Assembly (NCBI GenBank): GCA_948788915.1
Contig: CAQFOZ010000001.1
Span: forward strand, 1 to 64,000
Direction of reading: 5' to 3'
Source: an uncultured Muribaculaceae bacterium
Lineage (GTDB): Bacteria; Bacteroidota; Bacteroidia; Bacteroidales; Muribaculaceae
Length of the DNA stretch: 64,000 nt
In this document: piece by piece, positions 38,116 to 47,708 of the stretch
Numbering within the stretch: the first letter of the stretch is position 1
Layout of the letters: each line of letters starts with the position of its first letter
The notes under the pieces: generated by a model
Told to the model about the DNA's origin: nothing
Databases searched by the model: none
The model's input: only the letters and a program-made list of their open reading frames with translations
Position numbers and translations under genes: made by a program

Positions 38116-38499
38116 TCAATTATTTAGTTCGTTTGACTCCTTGAGATATTTCTCATATTCTTTTTTTATTTCATCAGGTGATATACCTAAAATCTGCATT
38201 AGTTTAAACAATGGTGGCAGTTGATTATCTATCAGATTCTTACTACGTTCGTGTATAATCTTCATTTTTGCATCATCGCTTACAAAAAAACCTATGCCAC
38301 GTTTGTTGTATATCAGTCCTTTTGATGCGAGAACATCGTAGGATCTCATAACAGTATTTGCATTCACCTCTATTGATGCCGCATACTCTCTTACAGATGG
38401 GAGTCTTGAATCAGAGTCATAGTCTCCACTCATTATGCAATCCATTATCCTTTCGGCAATCTGCAAATATATAGCTTTATTATTCTCTTCAAATACCAT
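38116..38499 (-). CDS. GntR-family transcriptional repressor (YtrA type)
   Basis: At 127 residues it has an N-terminal winged helix (QIAERIMDCIMSGDYDSDSRLPSVREYAA...) with the GntR recognition helix VNANTVMRSYDVL, and only a short C-terminal dimerisation segment, as in the YtrA subfamily. Such regulators usually repress the ABC-transporter operon that encodes them. It lies 10 bp downstream of the permease gene. The dyad at 40236-40257 is a likely operator. Confidence 0.88.
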   Translation of the reverse strand: MVFEENNKAIYLQIAERIMDCIMSGDYDSDSRLPSVREYAASIEVNANTVMRSYDVLASKGLIYNKRGIGFFVSDDAKMKIIHERSKNLIDNQLPPLFKLMQILGISPDEIKKEYEKYLKESNELNN

Positions 38500-38509
38500 A
38501 GCTCATAAT

Positions 38510-39376
38510 TTACCATCGGTCAATAACTTCATTCTCTTTAAATCTGAAATATGAAACAGCGAACAGAACAATGGAGAGGATAATGGTAATACTCCAGACA
38601 ACGACAGATAAAGATGTAAATTGGGGGAAGTAATCTCGGTATACCATATAACCAAAAAGTTTAAAAGATGATATCACACATATTATCATCAGGAATGTAA
38701 ATATCATTGCTATTCCCGTTCCTTTTATAAAACTGTTTTTTGGCCATATCGCACTTATTAAAGCCATATAGCCTTGTGTTACAATTAAGGAGCCAAAATA
38801 TATCGCAAACCAATATCCTACAAAATAGTTTTCGTGATCCATATGGTATGAAGGGTTATCATAGTAATAGCCTAAAGAGAAAATATATTTGAATGGTATC
38901 GGTTTTATAAACTCATCGTTATGAGGATATAGTTTTGTTGACAGGACTCTTGCATAATCTCCAATAGCCATACATATAAATAATACTACGTAAATAGCTA
39001 TTACATATATAATAAAGTATGTTAAGTATTTTTCAAGTGTAGATGCCGGAAGAGTCAGTGTTGAAATCCTCTGTGATTTTGTTTTCATTGAGGAGAACAT
39101 GAGTGACGCTGAAATAATTGCTAACACATAAAAGATAAAATAGAAGAAATGTATTTCTGCATTCCAGAATCTGTCTACTTCGTGTCCGGAGATTATTCTG
39201 GGTTTATGATTAGGAGGAAGGACGTAAATGTCACTCAGGTAAGGTAGACATGTACAGTACAGAATAATCCCCCCTAATATACAAAATATTATAATTGTTA
39301 ATGTCTTCCAGTTAGTCGACAACTGGAGTTGGAAATATTTTCCGAATCTTCTTGGTGAAAATATATTGTTTTCCAT
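38510..39376 (-). CDS. ABC transporter membrane protein
   Basis: The 288-residue protein has about six hydrophobic helices and an N-terminal cytoplasmic segment (RRFGKYFQLQLSTNW), like ABC-2-type permeases in YtrA-controlled operons. It should pair with the ATPase encoded 11 bp upstream. The substrate is unknown; cell-envelope stress or antimicrobial export is typical of such systems. Confidence 0.75.
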   Translation of the reverse strand: MENNIFSPRRFGKYFQLQLSTNWKTLTIIIFCILGGIILYCTCLPYLSDIYVLPPNHKPRIISGHEVDRFWNAEIHFFYFIFYVLAIISASLMFSSMKTKSQRISTLTLPASTLEKYLTYFIIYVIAIYVVLFICMAIGDYARVLSTKLYPHNDEFIKPIPFKYIFSLGYYYDNPSYHMDHENYFVGYWFAIYFGSLIVTQGYMALISAIWPKNSFIKGTGIAMIFTFLMIICVISSFKLFGYMVYRDYFPQFTSLSVVVWSITIILSIVLFAVSYFRFKENEVIDRW

Positions 39377-39387
39377 TGTCAGTTTAT

Positions 39388-40221
39388 TTAAAAAAGTGAA
39401 TTAAGTTTTTCCGGATCTTGAATGGCAAATGAGAAGAGTGTTTCAAGATTAATTTCCGTGTCTACATTATCTAAATTTTGTAATATGACTGTTGCTCCTC
39501 CAAGCGACGGTATGGCAAATAGAGCATTTTCTATCTCACGCTGATTAGACGTGTTAGTGAATTTCATTGTGCTCTGAATTTCTGCAACACTTTGGTTCAA
39601 CAGCACTTTGCTTGAATCCATTATGATTATATGGTCAAGTATGTTGCTTACATCTCTTACCTGATGGGTAGAGATCAGAAATATGCGTTTGTCATCCATA
39701 GATTCCACTATGTATTTGCGGAAAGCGCTTTTTGCCGGAATATCAAGACCGTTTGTGGGCTCGTCCATTAGCAGGATTGTTGTGTTGCACGCCATTGCAA
39801 ATGACAAAGCAATTTTCTTTTTTTGCCCCATTGATAAACGGTCAAGTCTCGGATTTCCTGTAATGCCAAAAGTAGACAGGTGTCTGTTCATGTCTTCTAA
39901 AGAAAACTTGGGATATAAGGCTCCATATCTTTGGGTAAATGTATCAAGATGAATGGGTGGAAAGTCATTTTCCTCCGGCACGATGTACATATCTGCCAAA
40001 ATAGAGGGCAATCTTTTGCGAGTGTTTATACTGTCAAACAACACTTTACCTGATTCAGGGGTCAATAGCCCCATTATTAGTTGCAATAACGTCGATTTCC
40101 CGGCTCCGTTTTCACCGAGAAGTCCGTAAATCCCACCCTCCCTCAATTCGAGATTGAAATTGGAGATAGTCGGTTTTCCTTTGCGGGAATACCTGAAATT
40201 TAAATTCTCAATTTTCAGCAT
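39388..40221 (-). CDS. ABC transporter ATP-binding protein
   Basis: The 277-residue ATPase has Walker A GLLGENGAGKST (about 36-47), signature LSMGQKKK, Walker B TILLMDEPT and the switch His in STHQ. I chose the ATG at 40221. The frame continues up to 40272, but that would start upstream of the inferred transcription start, and family sequence begins with MLKIENLNF. It is the first gene of a four-gene operon (ATPase, permease, GntR, small peptide). Confidence 0.93.
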   Translation of the reverse strand: MLKIENLNFRYSRKGKPTISNFNLELREGGIYGLLGENGAGKSTLLQLIMGLLTPESGKVLFDSINTRKRLPSILADMYIVPEENDFPPIHLDTFTQRYGALYPKFSLEDMNRHLSTFGITGNPRLDRLSMGQKKKIALSFAMACNTTILLMDEPTNGLDIPAKSAFRKYIVESMDDKRIFLISTHQVRDVSNILDHIIIMDSSKVLLNQSVAEIQSTMKFTNTSNQREIENALFAIPSLGGATVILQNLDNVDTEINLETLFSFAIQDPEKLNSLF

Positions 40222-40235
40222 ATATAATCTGTTTA

Positions 40236-40289
40236 GTGTATTAGTATAATAGTACACGCAAAGGTAATACAATATTTTTTAATACCAAA
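40236..40289 (-). promoter_or_regulatory. Promoter and putative GntR operator of the ABC operon
   Basis: On the minus strand TTTG (40289-40286), a 19-nt spacer and TACCTTTG (40266-40259) make a good Bacteroidetes promoter. A dyad with GTGTA...TACAC ends (40236-40257, arms matching at 7 of 9 positions) covers the expected transcription start, where a YtrA-type repressor would bind. Confidence 0.65.
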
Positions 40290-40311
40290 TAAATTTCAAT
40301 AATAAATAAAA

Positions 40312-40337
40312 AAATCTCACGCACTAACGTGAGATTT
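40312..40337 (-). terminator. Terminator of the GH36 gene
   Basis: A perfect 10-bp stem AAATCTCACG/CGTGAGATTT with a 6-nt loop is followed on the minus strand by a T-rich tract. Confidence 0.85.
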
Positions 40338-40392
40338 AAAAATGATGAGTTGAATATTATTTAAGGAACAGTTTCTAAGGTTTTGATTCCCT

Positions 40393-42597
40393 TTATTTTG
40401 CAGAAAGTTTGAGTACACGGCTTGACCAATCTGTTTTTTTCTCTTTGGGAAGTTCATGGCTTACCGGTATCTCAAGACCACTGCTCATAAGAAATGCTCC
40501 GCTATAACTTTTCCCTTCAAAGGAGAGTGGTTTGGTGTCTATTCTGTTCAGCTCTGTTACGGTATAGACTTTATCCGGATCAAGACCGTCAAGAGTGATT
40601 CTCGGAAGTATCTCGTTGCGGAACGATTTAGTTTTATACCAGTAAAAAACGGCATTGTCTTTTGATTCGTCAACGTACATCAATGATGCGACTCCTTTTT
40701 CATCGTAGGGAGATGCCAACCGGTATAGATCACCGAACTGGACTATCGGTCTTATTGCTTTATAGTCTTCTACAGCCTTACGTGTCTGACTTTTTTCTTC
40801 TGTCGTCATGTTGGCCGGTTGGATCTCGATACCGAGACGTCCGCTCATGGCGACATCCGTGCGGAATTTCAGCGGGATTGTTCTAAATGTCTGATGGTTC
40901 GGAGCTGCGCTAATATGAGAGGCCATCGCTATTGATGGATAGAAATATGATGTGCCCCACTGTATGAATATTCTTTGAAGAGCATCTGTGTTATCTGACA
41001 CCCAGAATTCGTCAAAATATGGCAGGTATCCATAATTGGCTCGGCCTCCGCCTCCGGCGCAGGCCTGCATGGTCAGATCCGGATATTTTGCGCGTATTCT
41101 TTCCAATACATTTCTTAGTCCTTTGTGATAATCAATGAAAAGATGCGATTGATTATCTGTTGTCTGATATTGTGAGCCGTGGTTTGTAAGATCCATATTT
41201 GCATCCCATTTTATGTAATCAATTCCGGGATATTTTGTCATCAATGTATCAACTACAGAGAAAACGAGATCCTGAACTGCGGGATTAGCGAGATCAAGAA
41301 CCATCTGACCTCCGCCTCTTCCATATTTAGGCGTCCTGTTTTCGGGTTTGATCACATACTCGGGGTGCGCCTCGAATAATTCTGATTTGACATTTGTATT
41401 TTCCGGTTCTATCCATATGCCGAATTTGATTTTATTTTTATCGGCCTCTTTCAGCAGACCTTTTATGCCAAGAGGTAGTTTGCGGGTGTCTACCATCCAG
41501 TCTCCGAGACTTGACTCTGCATTATTGCGCGGATATTTTACACCAAACCAACCGTCATCCATAACAAAAAGTTCGCCACCCATGTCCGCGATGTCTTTCA
41601 TCATGGATGCCATTCCCTTTTCGTTTATATCGAAGTATACTCCTTCCCATGAGTTCAAAAGCACTTTTCTCTCTTTGTCTCCATGCTGCAGTTTGTGCTT
41701 ACGCGCCCATTTATGGAAATTTCGGCTTGCACCGCCGAGACCTTTATTGGAGAATGTCATTGCCAGTTCAGGAGTAATAAATGTTTCACCGGATTTCAGA
41801 TTATATGGAGAATCATCTTCATTGATTCCGGCTATGAAGGAATGGCTGTTGGTCTCATCTGTATCTATCTTAAGCCTGTAGTTGCCACCATAGCAAAGTG
41901 CGGCACCTATTGTGCGCCCTGAACGTTCATTGGGTTTCCCGTCAAGGGAAAACATTACTTCGGAATGCGCCAGATGAGAATTTCTTGTTCCATTCCGGTT
42001 TTTTATCACTTTCATGCCGTGAAGAAGAGGCTCATGTTCTACTTTTGTCTCATTTCCCCATGCTCCGTGCAGATGTGACAACCAGACATATCCCTGACGT
42101 ATTGGCAGGTGGGCGGATGCATAGCGCGTAAGTTTTACGTTTCCGCTCTCATTATTGGTTATTTCAGTCCAGACTTCAAGCATATCCTGTTCCGGAAAAG
42201 ACTTATAGTTAAGTTTAACTTCTACCGGATAAAAAGAGTCTTTTAATACCAGGGATGTGGTTTCTTTGCCGTCTATGGTTTTTCGTTCCACCCGGTCAAC
42301 AACCAGGTCAAGGGTCATATTGCCGTCGCTGTGTATCATGGCAATGGCGGTCTCGGGTACGGTTATCATGCCGTAATCAGGATATTGAGACCTTCCTGAT
42401 CCGACTGCGGACGACAGACCCTTCAGATCCGACGCAGGTAACTTATCACCATAATAAAGATGTTTAAGTTTTTTCCCCTTGTCAGCTTTAAATACTATGG
42501 ATGTGTTGTCTGTATCGATTTTTACTATCTCCGCTTTAATGCTTAACGCACTCATCATAAGCAGAAACGTCATGGTAATGAATGTTTTTGTTTTCAT
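40393..42597 (-). CDS. GH36-type alpha-galactosidase, exported
   Basis: The 734-residue glycoside hydrolase has an N-terminal signal peptide when started at 42597. The longer frame from 42627 would put ten residues in front of the signal and overlap a hairpin. The beta-supersandwich domain is followed by the (beta/alpha)8 barrel with IWIEPENTN, nucleophile YIKWDANMD and acid/base EFWVSDNTD motifs of clan GH-D. It probably releases alpha-galactosyl units from raffinose-type sugars or galactomannans in the periplasm. No SusC/D pair is nearby. Confidence 0.9.
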   Translation of the reverse strand: MKTKTFITMTFLLMMSALSIKAEIVKIDTDNTSIVFKADKGKKLKHLYYGDKLPASDLKGLSSAVGSGRSQYPDYGMITVPETAIAMIHSDGNMTLDLVVDRVERKTIDGKETTSLVLKDSFYPVEVKLNYKSFPEQDMLEVWTEITNNESGNVKLTRYASAHLPIRQGYVWLSHLHGAWGNETKVEHEPLLHGMKVIKNRNGTRNSHLAHSEVMFSLDGKPNERSGRTIGAALCYGGNYRLKIDTDETNSHSFIAGINEDDSPYNLKSGETFITPELAMTFSNKGLGGASRNFHKWARKHKLQHGDKERKVLLNSWEGVYFDINEKGMASMMKDIADMGGELFVMDDGWFGVKYPRNNAESSLGDWMVDTRKLPLGIKGLLKEADKNKIKFGIWIEPENTNVKSELFEAHPEYVIKPENRTPKYGRGGGQMVLDLANPAVQDLVFSVVDTLMTKYPGIDYIKWDANMDLTNHGSQYQTTDNQSHLFIDYHKGLRNVLERIRAKYPDLTMQACAGGGGRANYGYLPYFDEFWVSDNTDALQRIFIQWGTSYFYPSIAMASHISAAPNHQTFRTIPLKFRTDVAMSGRLGIEIQPANMTTEEKSQTRKAVEDYKAIRPIVQFGDLYRLASPYDEKGVASLMYVDESKDNAVFYWYKTKSFRNEILPRITLDGLDPDKVYTVTELNRIDTKPLSFEGKSYSGAFLMSSGLEIPVSHELPKEKKTDWSSRVLKLSAK

Positions 42598-42620
42598 ATA
42601 GTCAGTCATGGTATAAAAAT

Positions 42621-42649
42621 ATGACATTCCTCATGTTGAGAAATGCCAT
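42621..42649 (-). terminator. Terminator or attenuator between the HAD and GH36 genes
   Basis: An imperfect stem (42621-42633 with 42637-42649) is followed by ATTTTTAT on the minus strand, 15 bp past the HAD stop and 24 bp before the GH36 start. Confidence 0.55.
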
Positions 42650-42663
42650 ATTTTAATGAATTA

Positions 42664-43524
42664 TTATTTTCTTGATTCTTTGAGCAGCTCACAGAATTCC
42701 GCAATATTCTCAGCTGTTATCTCAGGCTGCGGATCAGAATTTAAAGCTGTTTCAAGAGTGGTTTCACCCGAAAGCACCAGAACTCCCAGTGAACCGGCAT
42801 TACGTGCTGTTGCAACATCTGTGTAGATACGGTCTCCGCACATGGCAACCTCTTCCGGTTTCAATCCCTCGCGGAAGCAGATGCCTGAAAGCATGTCCGG
42901 ATTTGGTTTCCCGATAACAGCATCAGGTTCGCGGCCTGTCGCATGTTCTATGCACTTGCATAGTGAACCGCAATCTACAAGAATTGTTTTCTGATCTGTC
43001 GGACACACTCGATCAGGATTTGTAGCTATGTAGGGTATACCCTGGGAAGCAAGCCATGATGCATGACATAATTTAGGATATGTGAGTGTTGTGTCAAATG
43101 CAACGATCAGCACGTCGGGAATTTGTTCAGGATCGTTCTCAACCAATTCAAATCCTGCTTTACGGAATTCCTCTTCCATGCTCGGAGTGCCGACCACAAA
43201 GAGTTTCTTCGCATTTGGGAATTTTTCATGAAGATAGTCTATTGTGGCAACAGAAGATGTATACATCTCGTCGCGTTCTGCATGGATACCATATTTTTCA
43301 ATCTTGGCAAGATAATCGTCTACACTTTTCGTCGGATTGTTTGTCAGGAAAGAGTATTTTATACCCATATCTTCAAGGTCTTTGAGAAAACCGAGTGTAA
43401 ACGGAAACAGTTGTGAACCCAGATAGATAGTGCCGTCCATGTCGAGTGCGACATGTTTGATTTTACGGCATTTTTTCATCAGTTCCTCGTGGGAGAGAGG
43501 TGAATGATATTTATTGAATTCCAT
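42664..43524 (-). CDS. HAD-IIA family phosphatase (NagD/phosphoglycolate phosphatase-like)
   Basis: The 286-residue protein has HAD motif I DMDGTIYLG (about 28-36), a threonine motif II (SFLTNNPTKS), a C2-type cap domain, and motifs III/IV with IGKPNPDM and MCGDRIYTDV. HAD-IIA enzymes include phosphatases of p-nitrophenyl phosphate, phosphoglycolate and glycerol-3-phosphate. It follows glpT by 23 bp, so a role in dephosphorylating imported glycerol-3-phosphate is plausible (inference). Confidence 0.88.
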   Translation of the reverse strand: MEFNKYHSPLSHEELMKKCRKIKHVALDMDGTIYLGSQLFPFTLGFLKDLEDMGIKYSFLTNNPTKSVDDYLAKIEKYGIHAERDEMYTSSVATIDYLHEKFPNAKKLFVVGTPSMEEEFRKAGFELVENDPEQIPDVLIVAFDTTLTYPKLCHASWLASQGIPYIATNPDRVCPTDQKTILVDCGSLCKCIEHATGREPDAVIGKPNPDMLSGICFREGLKPEEVAMCGDRIYTDVATARNAGSLGVLVLSGETTLETALNSDPQPEITAENIAEFCELLKESRK

Positions 43525-43547
43525 TATTTGATATTTAATATTTAATA

Positions 43548-45104
43548 TTAAAGATCGGTGTCTCCCTCATTTGAGAGATCTCCTTCTATTTGATTTACTT
43601 TATCTGCTGTAGCTGTTAGTTTTGCATAGAATTTATTGCTTCTATCGTAGCCGTCTCTTGGAGCAAACCACATTGTCAGGAATGTAATCGCACCGAGAAT
43701 ACCTACTCCGATAATAAGGTAGAATACCATATTCCAGCCCCACCGGTCAGCTACGATACCGATACCTATTGCAGAAAGGAATGATCCAACGTATCCGAAT
43801 ATTCCTGCAAGTCCGTTAGCTGTGGCCGAAGCCTGTTTTGTCGCATGGTTGGCTGATGCGATACCAATAAGAGCCTGAGGTCCATATATAAAGAATCCGG
43901 CCATGGCAAGGATACATATGGAAGCAATCATCGGCAGAGAAGTCCAGAAAATGAATATACTCATGAACAGTACTGCACAGATCATGCAGACAAGACACAT
44001 CCTGTGGGCTTTACCCTTGAAAATGTGGTCTGTTGCCCATCCTGCTCCGATTGTGCCGACAATGGCAAATATTTCGAAAACACCCACAGACCATGATGCC
44101 TGTTCAATTGACATTCCTCTTGATTCAGTCAGGAATTTTGGTCCCCAGTCAAGAATACCCATACGCATCACGTATACGAACACGTTGGCAATACATAGAG
44201 TCCATATCCAACGGTTTGTCCAGACCATAGCCTTGAGAAAAGCCGATTGGTTTTTCTTTGTGTCTACATTGCCGGAGTCGGCAAGTTTGGTGCCCGGAAG
44301 TTCGGGAAGACCTACAGAACGGGGATCATCACGCAAACCTACATAAAGCCAAAGCGCGCCACACACTGCAATCCCCGCAGGAATCCAGAAACACCATTTC
44401 CATGCATCCCAGTGCTGAGCATAGCCCATGATTGTTTTAAGATGCTCTGAGTTGTTCGGATCAAGTTTAAGATTTTCTGCTATACGAAGTATTATGCTGT
44501 GATCAGAACTCATATCTGTACCCATGGTTCCCATGATGTATCCGCATACAACAACAGCAAGTGACGCACCGATGGAGTGGGATGTATTCCATATGGACAT
44601 TTTTGTAGCTAACTGTGACGGGTGGATCCAAGAGGGGAGAAGCCGTGCACAAGGTGGATATCCTACGCCCTGGAACAATTGGTTGAGGATGATAGTTACA
44701 GCCATGACCATTATAAGAACATTAATAAAGTCTATGCCTACATTTTCACCTCCGGTAATCCATTGGCTTATATTTACTCCAAAGCCGAATGCGAGGTTGG
44801 ATGCGGCACAGAGTAGAAGTCCTATCGCCATGATTACGCGGGCGCTGAAACGGTCAACAACAAAACCATTGATGAATCGGGAAAGACCGTAAACAAGAGA
44901 ACCAATACCAATAACTATACCGAAACTTGTATTTGAAATACCGTATTGGGCTGTAAGCCCGGGCATTGCAATGGAGAAGTTCTTGCGAACAAAATAATAG
45001 ATGGCATATCCTACCATCGATACCAGGATCGTGCGCAACTGCCAATTGTTGAATTTTTTGATAGTCGCTTTGTCCCAGCCTTCATAAATGTTTTCTTTAG
45101 CCAT
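43548..45104 (-). CDS. glpT: MFS organophosphate:phosphate antiporter, GlpT-like
   Basis: The 518-residue transporter has twelve predicted helices and the organophosphate:phosphate antiporter pattern (WQLRTILVSMVGYAIYYFVRKNFS at the start, GWATDHIFKGKAHR in the middle). It is longer than E. coli GlpT (452) owing to an expanded central loop and tail. Its place among glpABC, a GDPD gene and a GlpR-type regulator supports glycerol-3-phosphate as substrate. UhpT-like hexose phosphates remain possible. Confidence 0.87.
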   Translation of the reverse strand: MAKENIYEGWDKATIKKFNNWQLRTILVSMVGYAIYYFVRKNFSIAMPGLTAQYGISNTSFGIVIGIGSLVYGLSRFINGFVVDRFSARVIMAIGLLLCAASNLAFGFGVNISQWITGGENVGIDFINVLIMVMAVTIILNQLFQGVGYPPCARLLPSWIHPSQLATKMSIWNTSHSIGASLAVVVCGYIMGTMGTDMSSDHSIILRIAENLKLDPNNSEHLKTIMGYAQHWDAWKWCFWIPAGIAVCGALWLYVGLRDDPRSVGLPELPGTKLADSGNVDTKKNQSAFLKAMVWTNRWIWTLCIANVFVYVMRMGILDWGPKFLTESRGMSIEQASWSVGVFEIFAIVGTIGAGWATDHIFKGKAHRMCLVCMICAVLFMSIFIFWTSLPMIASICILAMAGFFIYGPQALIGIASANHATKQASATANGLAGIFGYVGSFLSAIGIGIVADRWGWNMVFYLIIGVGILGAITFLTMWFAPRDGYDRSNKFYAKLTATADKVNQIEGDLSNEGDTDL

Positions 45105-45144
45105 ATGTTAGGTTAGATTTGGTTAGCGGAATTTAATGTATATT

Positions 45145-45180
45145 AAATGCATGCCACAGCATTCGCGGTGGCATGCATTT
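45145..45180 (-). terminator. Hairpin between glpC and glpT
   Basis: A perfect 13-bp stem (45145-45157 with 45168-45180) lies 5 bp after the glpC stop. The T run after it on the minus strand is short, so it may be a partial terminator or RNA-stabilising hairpin within the glp unit. Confidence 0.6.
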
Positions 45181-45184
45181 TATC

Positions 45185-46432
45185 TTATATAATATTGTTG
45201 GCTTTGCGGGTTGCCTCAATGTCAAGTGCTTCTGCTAAAATCTCTATCGGATTTTTTACAGTATAGCCGGTACTCATCTCAATCTGCCATTTGCATGTTT
45301 CGCAATCGGTGGAAACATAATCGGGATTAACATTTCTGATGTTTTCAAACACTTCCGAGCCTATGGCCTGTGAATATTTATAGTTTTCTTTTTTGAAACC
45401 GTATGTTCCTGCGATACCGCAACATTGAGAGGGGAGTGCTGTAAACTCCACTCCCGGGATCATTTTAAGAAGCTCTTTGGAATATGTTGCCCAGCCGAGT
45501 TTTTGCATGTGGCATGCTGTATGATATGCGACTTTTTTGTGATAGTCTTTCTTAAACACAAGTTTTATCTCGCCTGAATTGATTTTACGGGCGAGGAAAA
45601 CGGTTGCAAGAAGGATATCATTTTTTACGTCTGCATTGTCAAGACCAAGAAGATGCGGATACTCGTCACGAATTGTGAATATGCATGTAGAACTTGTTCC
45701 GAGTACAGGCATACCTTCGTCAACAGCCTGGCGGATTGACTTCAAATTGATGCGGGCATCATGTTTGGCTCTGTCTATTAGTTTATTAGCTATTTTTGCA
45801 ACGCCACAACATTTTTGTTTTTCAAGAGGAAGAACGCCGTAACCAACTGAATTCATTATCATTACAAAATCCTTGCCTAATCCGGGATTCTGATTGTTTA
45901 CGTAGCAGCCGTGATAATATGCCACATGCTTCGGGAACTTCTGTTGTTCGCTTTCAGCTTTCTTGAACCAAGGGGCAAAGCGCTTTGTAACATATTCTGG
46001 GAAATTACGGTGTTTGTCCACTCCGAGGATATTGTCAAGAGCCAACTTTGCCACCTTTGTTTTAAGAATAGGGTTGACAATAGGTGCAAACGGTGATGCC
46101 AATGCTCCCATCACGTCTGTTTCCGCGAGGATATGGTCACGAAGTTTCGGCTTGCTCTTGTCATATTTTATACGGGCACTCTGTATTATATCTCCGATTT
46201 TTACATTTGAAGGACACGAGATTTCACATCGTTTGCAGTTTAAACAATATTTGAGTGCTTTGTCATAAAATTCAGGTCCTTTAAGACGGTAGCGCTCTCC
46301 GTCCGGTCCGGCAATCTTGGGTCCGGGATAATCCGGATTAACAGCCAGAACAGGGCAGTAGGCAGTACAGATAGTACATTTTATACACTCCTCAAAATCG
46401 TTGGCTGATATATTTTGCTGTTGATATTTCAT
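45185..46432 (-). CDS. glpC: Anaerobic glycerol-3-phosphate dehydrogenase subunit GlpC
   Basis: The 415-residue membrane-associated electron-transfer subunit has two ferredoxin-type motifs (CIKCTICTAYCPV about 17-29; CLNCKRCEISCP about 64-75). Two CCG domains follow (HGCYVNN...KCCG and HTACHMQ...QCCG). It passes electrons from GlpAB to the quinone pool. It comes 40 bp after glpB. Confidence 0.95.
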   Translation of the reverse strand: MKYQQQNISANDFEECIKCTICTAYCPVLAVNPDYPGPKIAGPDGERYRLKGPEFYDKALKYCLNCKRCEISCPSNVKIGDIIQSARIKYDKSKPKLRDHILAETDVMGALASPFAPIVNPILKTKVAKLALDNILGVDKHRNFPEYVTKRFAPWFKKAESEQQKFPKHVAYYHGCYVNNQNPGLGKDFVMIMNSVGYGVLPLEKQKCCGVAKIANKLIDRAKHDARINLKSIRQAVDEGMPVLGTSSTCIFTIRDEYPHLLGLDNADVKNDILLATVFLARKINSGEIKLVFKKDYHKKVAYHTACHMQKLGWATYSKELLKMIPGVEFTALPSQCCGIAGTYGFKKENYKYSQAIGSEVFENIRNVNPDYVSTDCETCKWQIEMSTGYTVKNPIEILAEALDIEATRKANNII

Positions 46433-46472
46433 TATTTTATTGTCTTATTCTTATTGATGATTGAAGAGTAAA

Positions 46473-47708
46473 TTACTTTGTTGCAAGATCTGCTGTATAC
46501 AGCCCTGTGAGCATGGCGCAGCCGGCTCCTGAATCCTCTTCCAGCGAATTGCAATGTCCCAATATGGATCCGGCCGCGTAAAGATTATTGACAGGCATTC
46601 CATCTTTGATCGGGTGGAATTCATTGTTGACCTCTACACCGTAAGACATATATGGCTGGGATGCAAAGAAATTTTCAGAATACCATTCATCTCTGTTTGC
46701 GGGATACTTGACATCAAGACCGAAGACAGGCTCTTTAAACCCGTTCGGATCTGAAAGTAGACCTTCGCAGAGGTATGAACCTGTAGCTAAAATGTATGCT
46801 TCAGCTTCAAGATGATCATCACCAAGATTTGTCGTTACGAGATACTTGACATTGCCACCTTCAATTATACCTTTTGTCACATGATCTCCGAGCAGGAATG
46901 TCCCGCCGAGAGATTCAAAATATTGTTCAAGTCGGGTCTGGCTTCTTACGCCCCCCACAGATATTGGGAGAGTCGGGATGCAGTATAGCTCATTCTTTAC
47001 AAGTTCCCTGAGTCTGTCTATCTGGTTAGAATTATTCAGACCTATGATTGCCGGTATAAGCACAGTCTCGCTCTTTCCGGCAATGGAATTGATTTTGTTT
47101 GCCAGTTCCTCTATTGTAGCAGTGTCTATATGCTTTGCCACCGAAATGGTCCGCATATCATAATGTGATTTTCTCAGATTGTTCAGACGTTCAAGATCAA
47201 TAGTCTCTACTCTTACGGCTACCCCTGATTTGCCGAGATTTTCGGCAAGGAATGACGGGTAGCTTTCAAGAAAACCTTTTAAGTTGATTGCAAGGACTTT
47301 ATCGAATGGTAATGTTTGGGGATCATTAAACACAGGGAATTCCTTTAGTGTAAGCCATGACGGGCGGATCTCGCCAAAGGGTGTCAGTGTAAAATGATTC
47401 TTAACGGACTCTCCATTCAAATTTATTCCTGCTTTTTCAAGAAGTGTTTTGGCATCGTTTGTTAATGCCTGCATCTCTGTTCCGATAATTGAATATGGGT
47501 GAGAGGCAGGTAGGCTTTTTGCATCTTCGAGTGGCGTCTCTACCAATTCACCGTTATTATATCCGTAAAGTCCGAATGCTCCGGAACTGAAGTGAAGAGC
47601 ACTTTGTCCGGACGAAACTATTGCCACTTTCTTATTTTTGCTTGCCAGACGGATACCGGCGGTCAAACCGCAAAGTCCTCCGCCTATGACTATATAATCA
47701 AATTTCAT
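46473..47708 (-). CDS. glpB: Anaerobic glycerol-3-phosphate dehydrogenase subunit GlpB
   Basis: The 411-residue flavoprotein has the dinucleotide-binding motif VIGGGLCGLTAGIRLA at the N-terminus and the GlpB C-terminus with AAGSILGHCNSLEEDSGAG. It bridges GlpA and GlpC. Its ATG overlaps the glpA stop by one base, indicating coupled translation. Confidence 0.94.
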   Translation of the reverse strand: MKFDYIVIGGGLCGLTAGIRLASKNKKVAIVSSGQSALHFSSGAFGLYGYNNGELVETPLEDAKSLPASHPYSIIGTEMQALTNDAKTLLEKAGINLNGESVKNHFTLTPFGEIRPSWLTLKEFPVFNDPQTLPFDKVLAINLKGFLESYPSFLAENLGKSGVAVRVETIDLERLNNLRKSHYDMRTISVAKHIDTATIEELANKINSIAGKSETVLIPAIIGLNNSNQIDRLRELVKNELYCIPTLPISVGGVRSQTRLEQYFESLGGTFLLGDHVTKGIIEGGNVKYLVTTNLGDDHLEAEAYILATGSYLCEGLLSDPNGFKEPVFGLDVKYPANRDEWYSENFFASQPYMSYGVEVNNEFHPIKDGMPVNNLYAAGSILGHCNSLEEDSGAGCAMLTGLYTADLATK

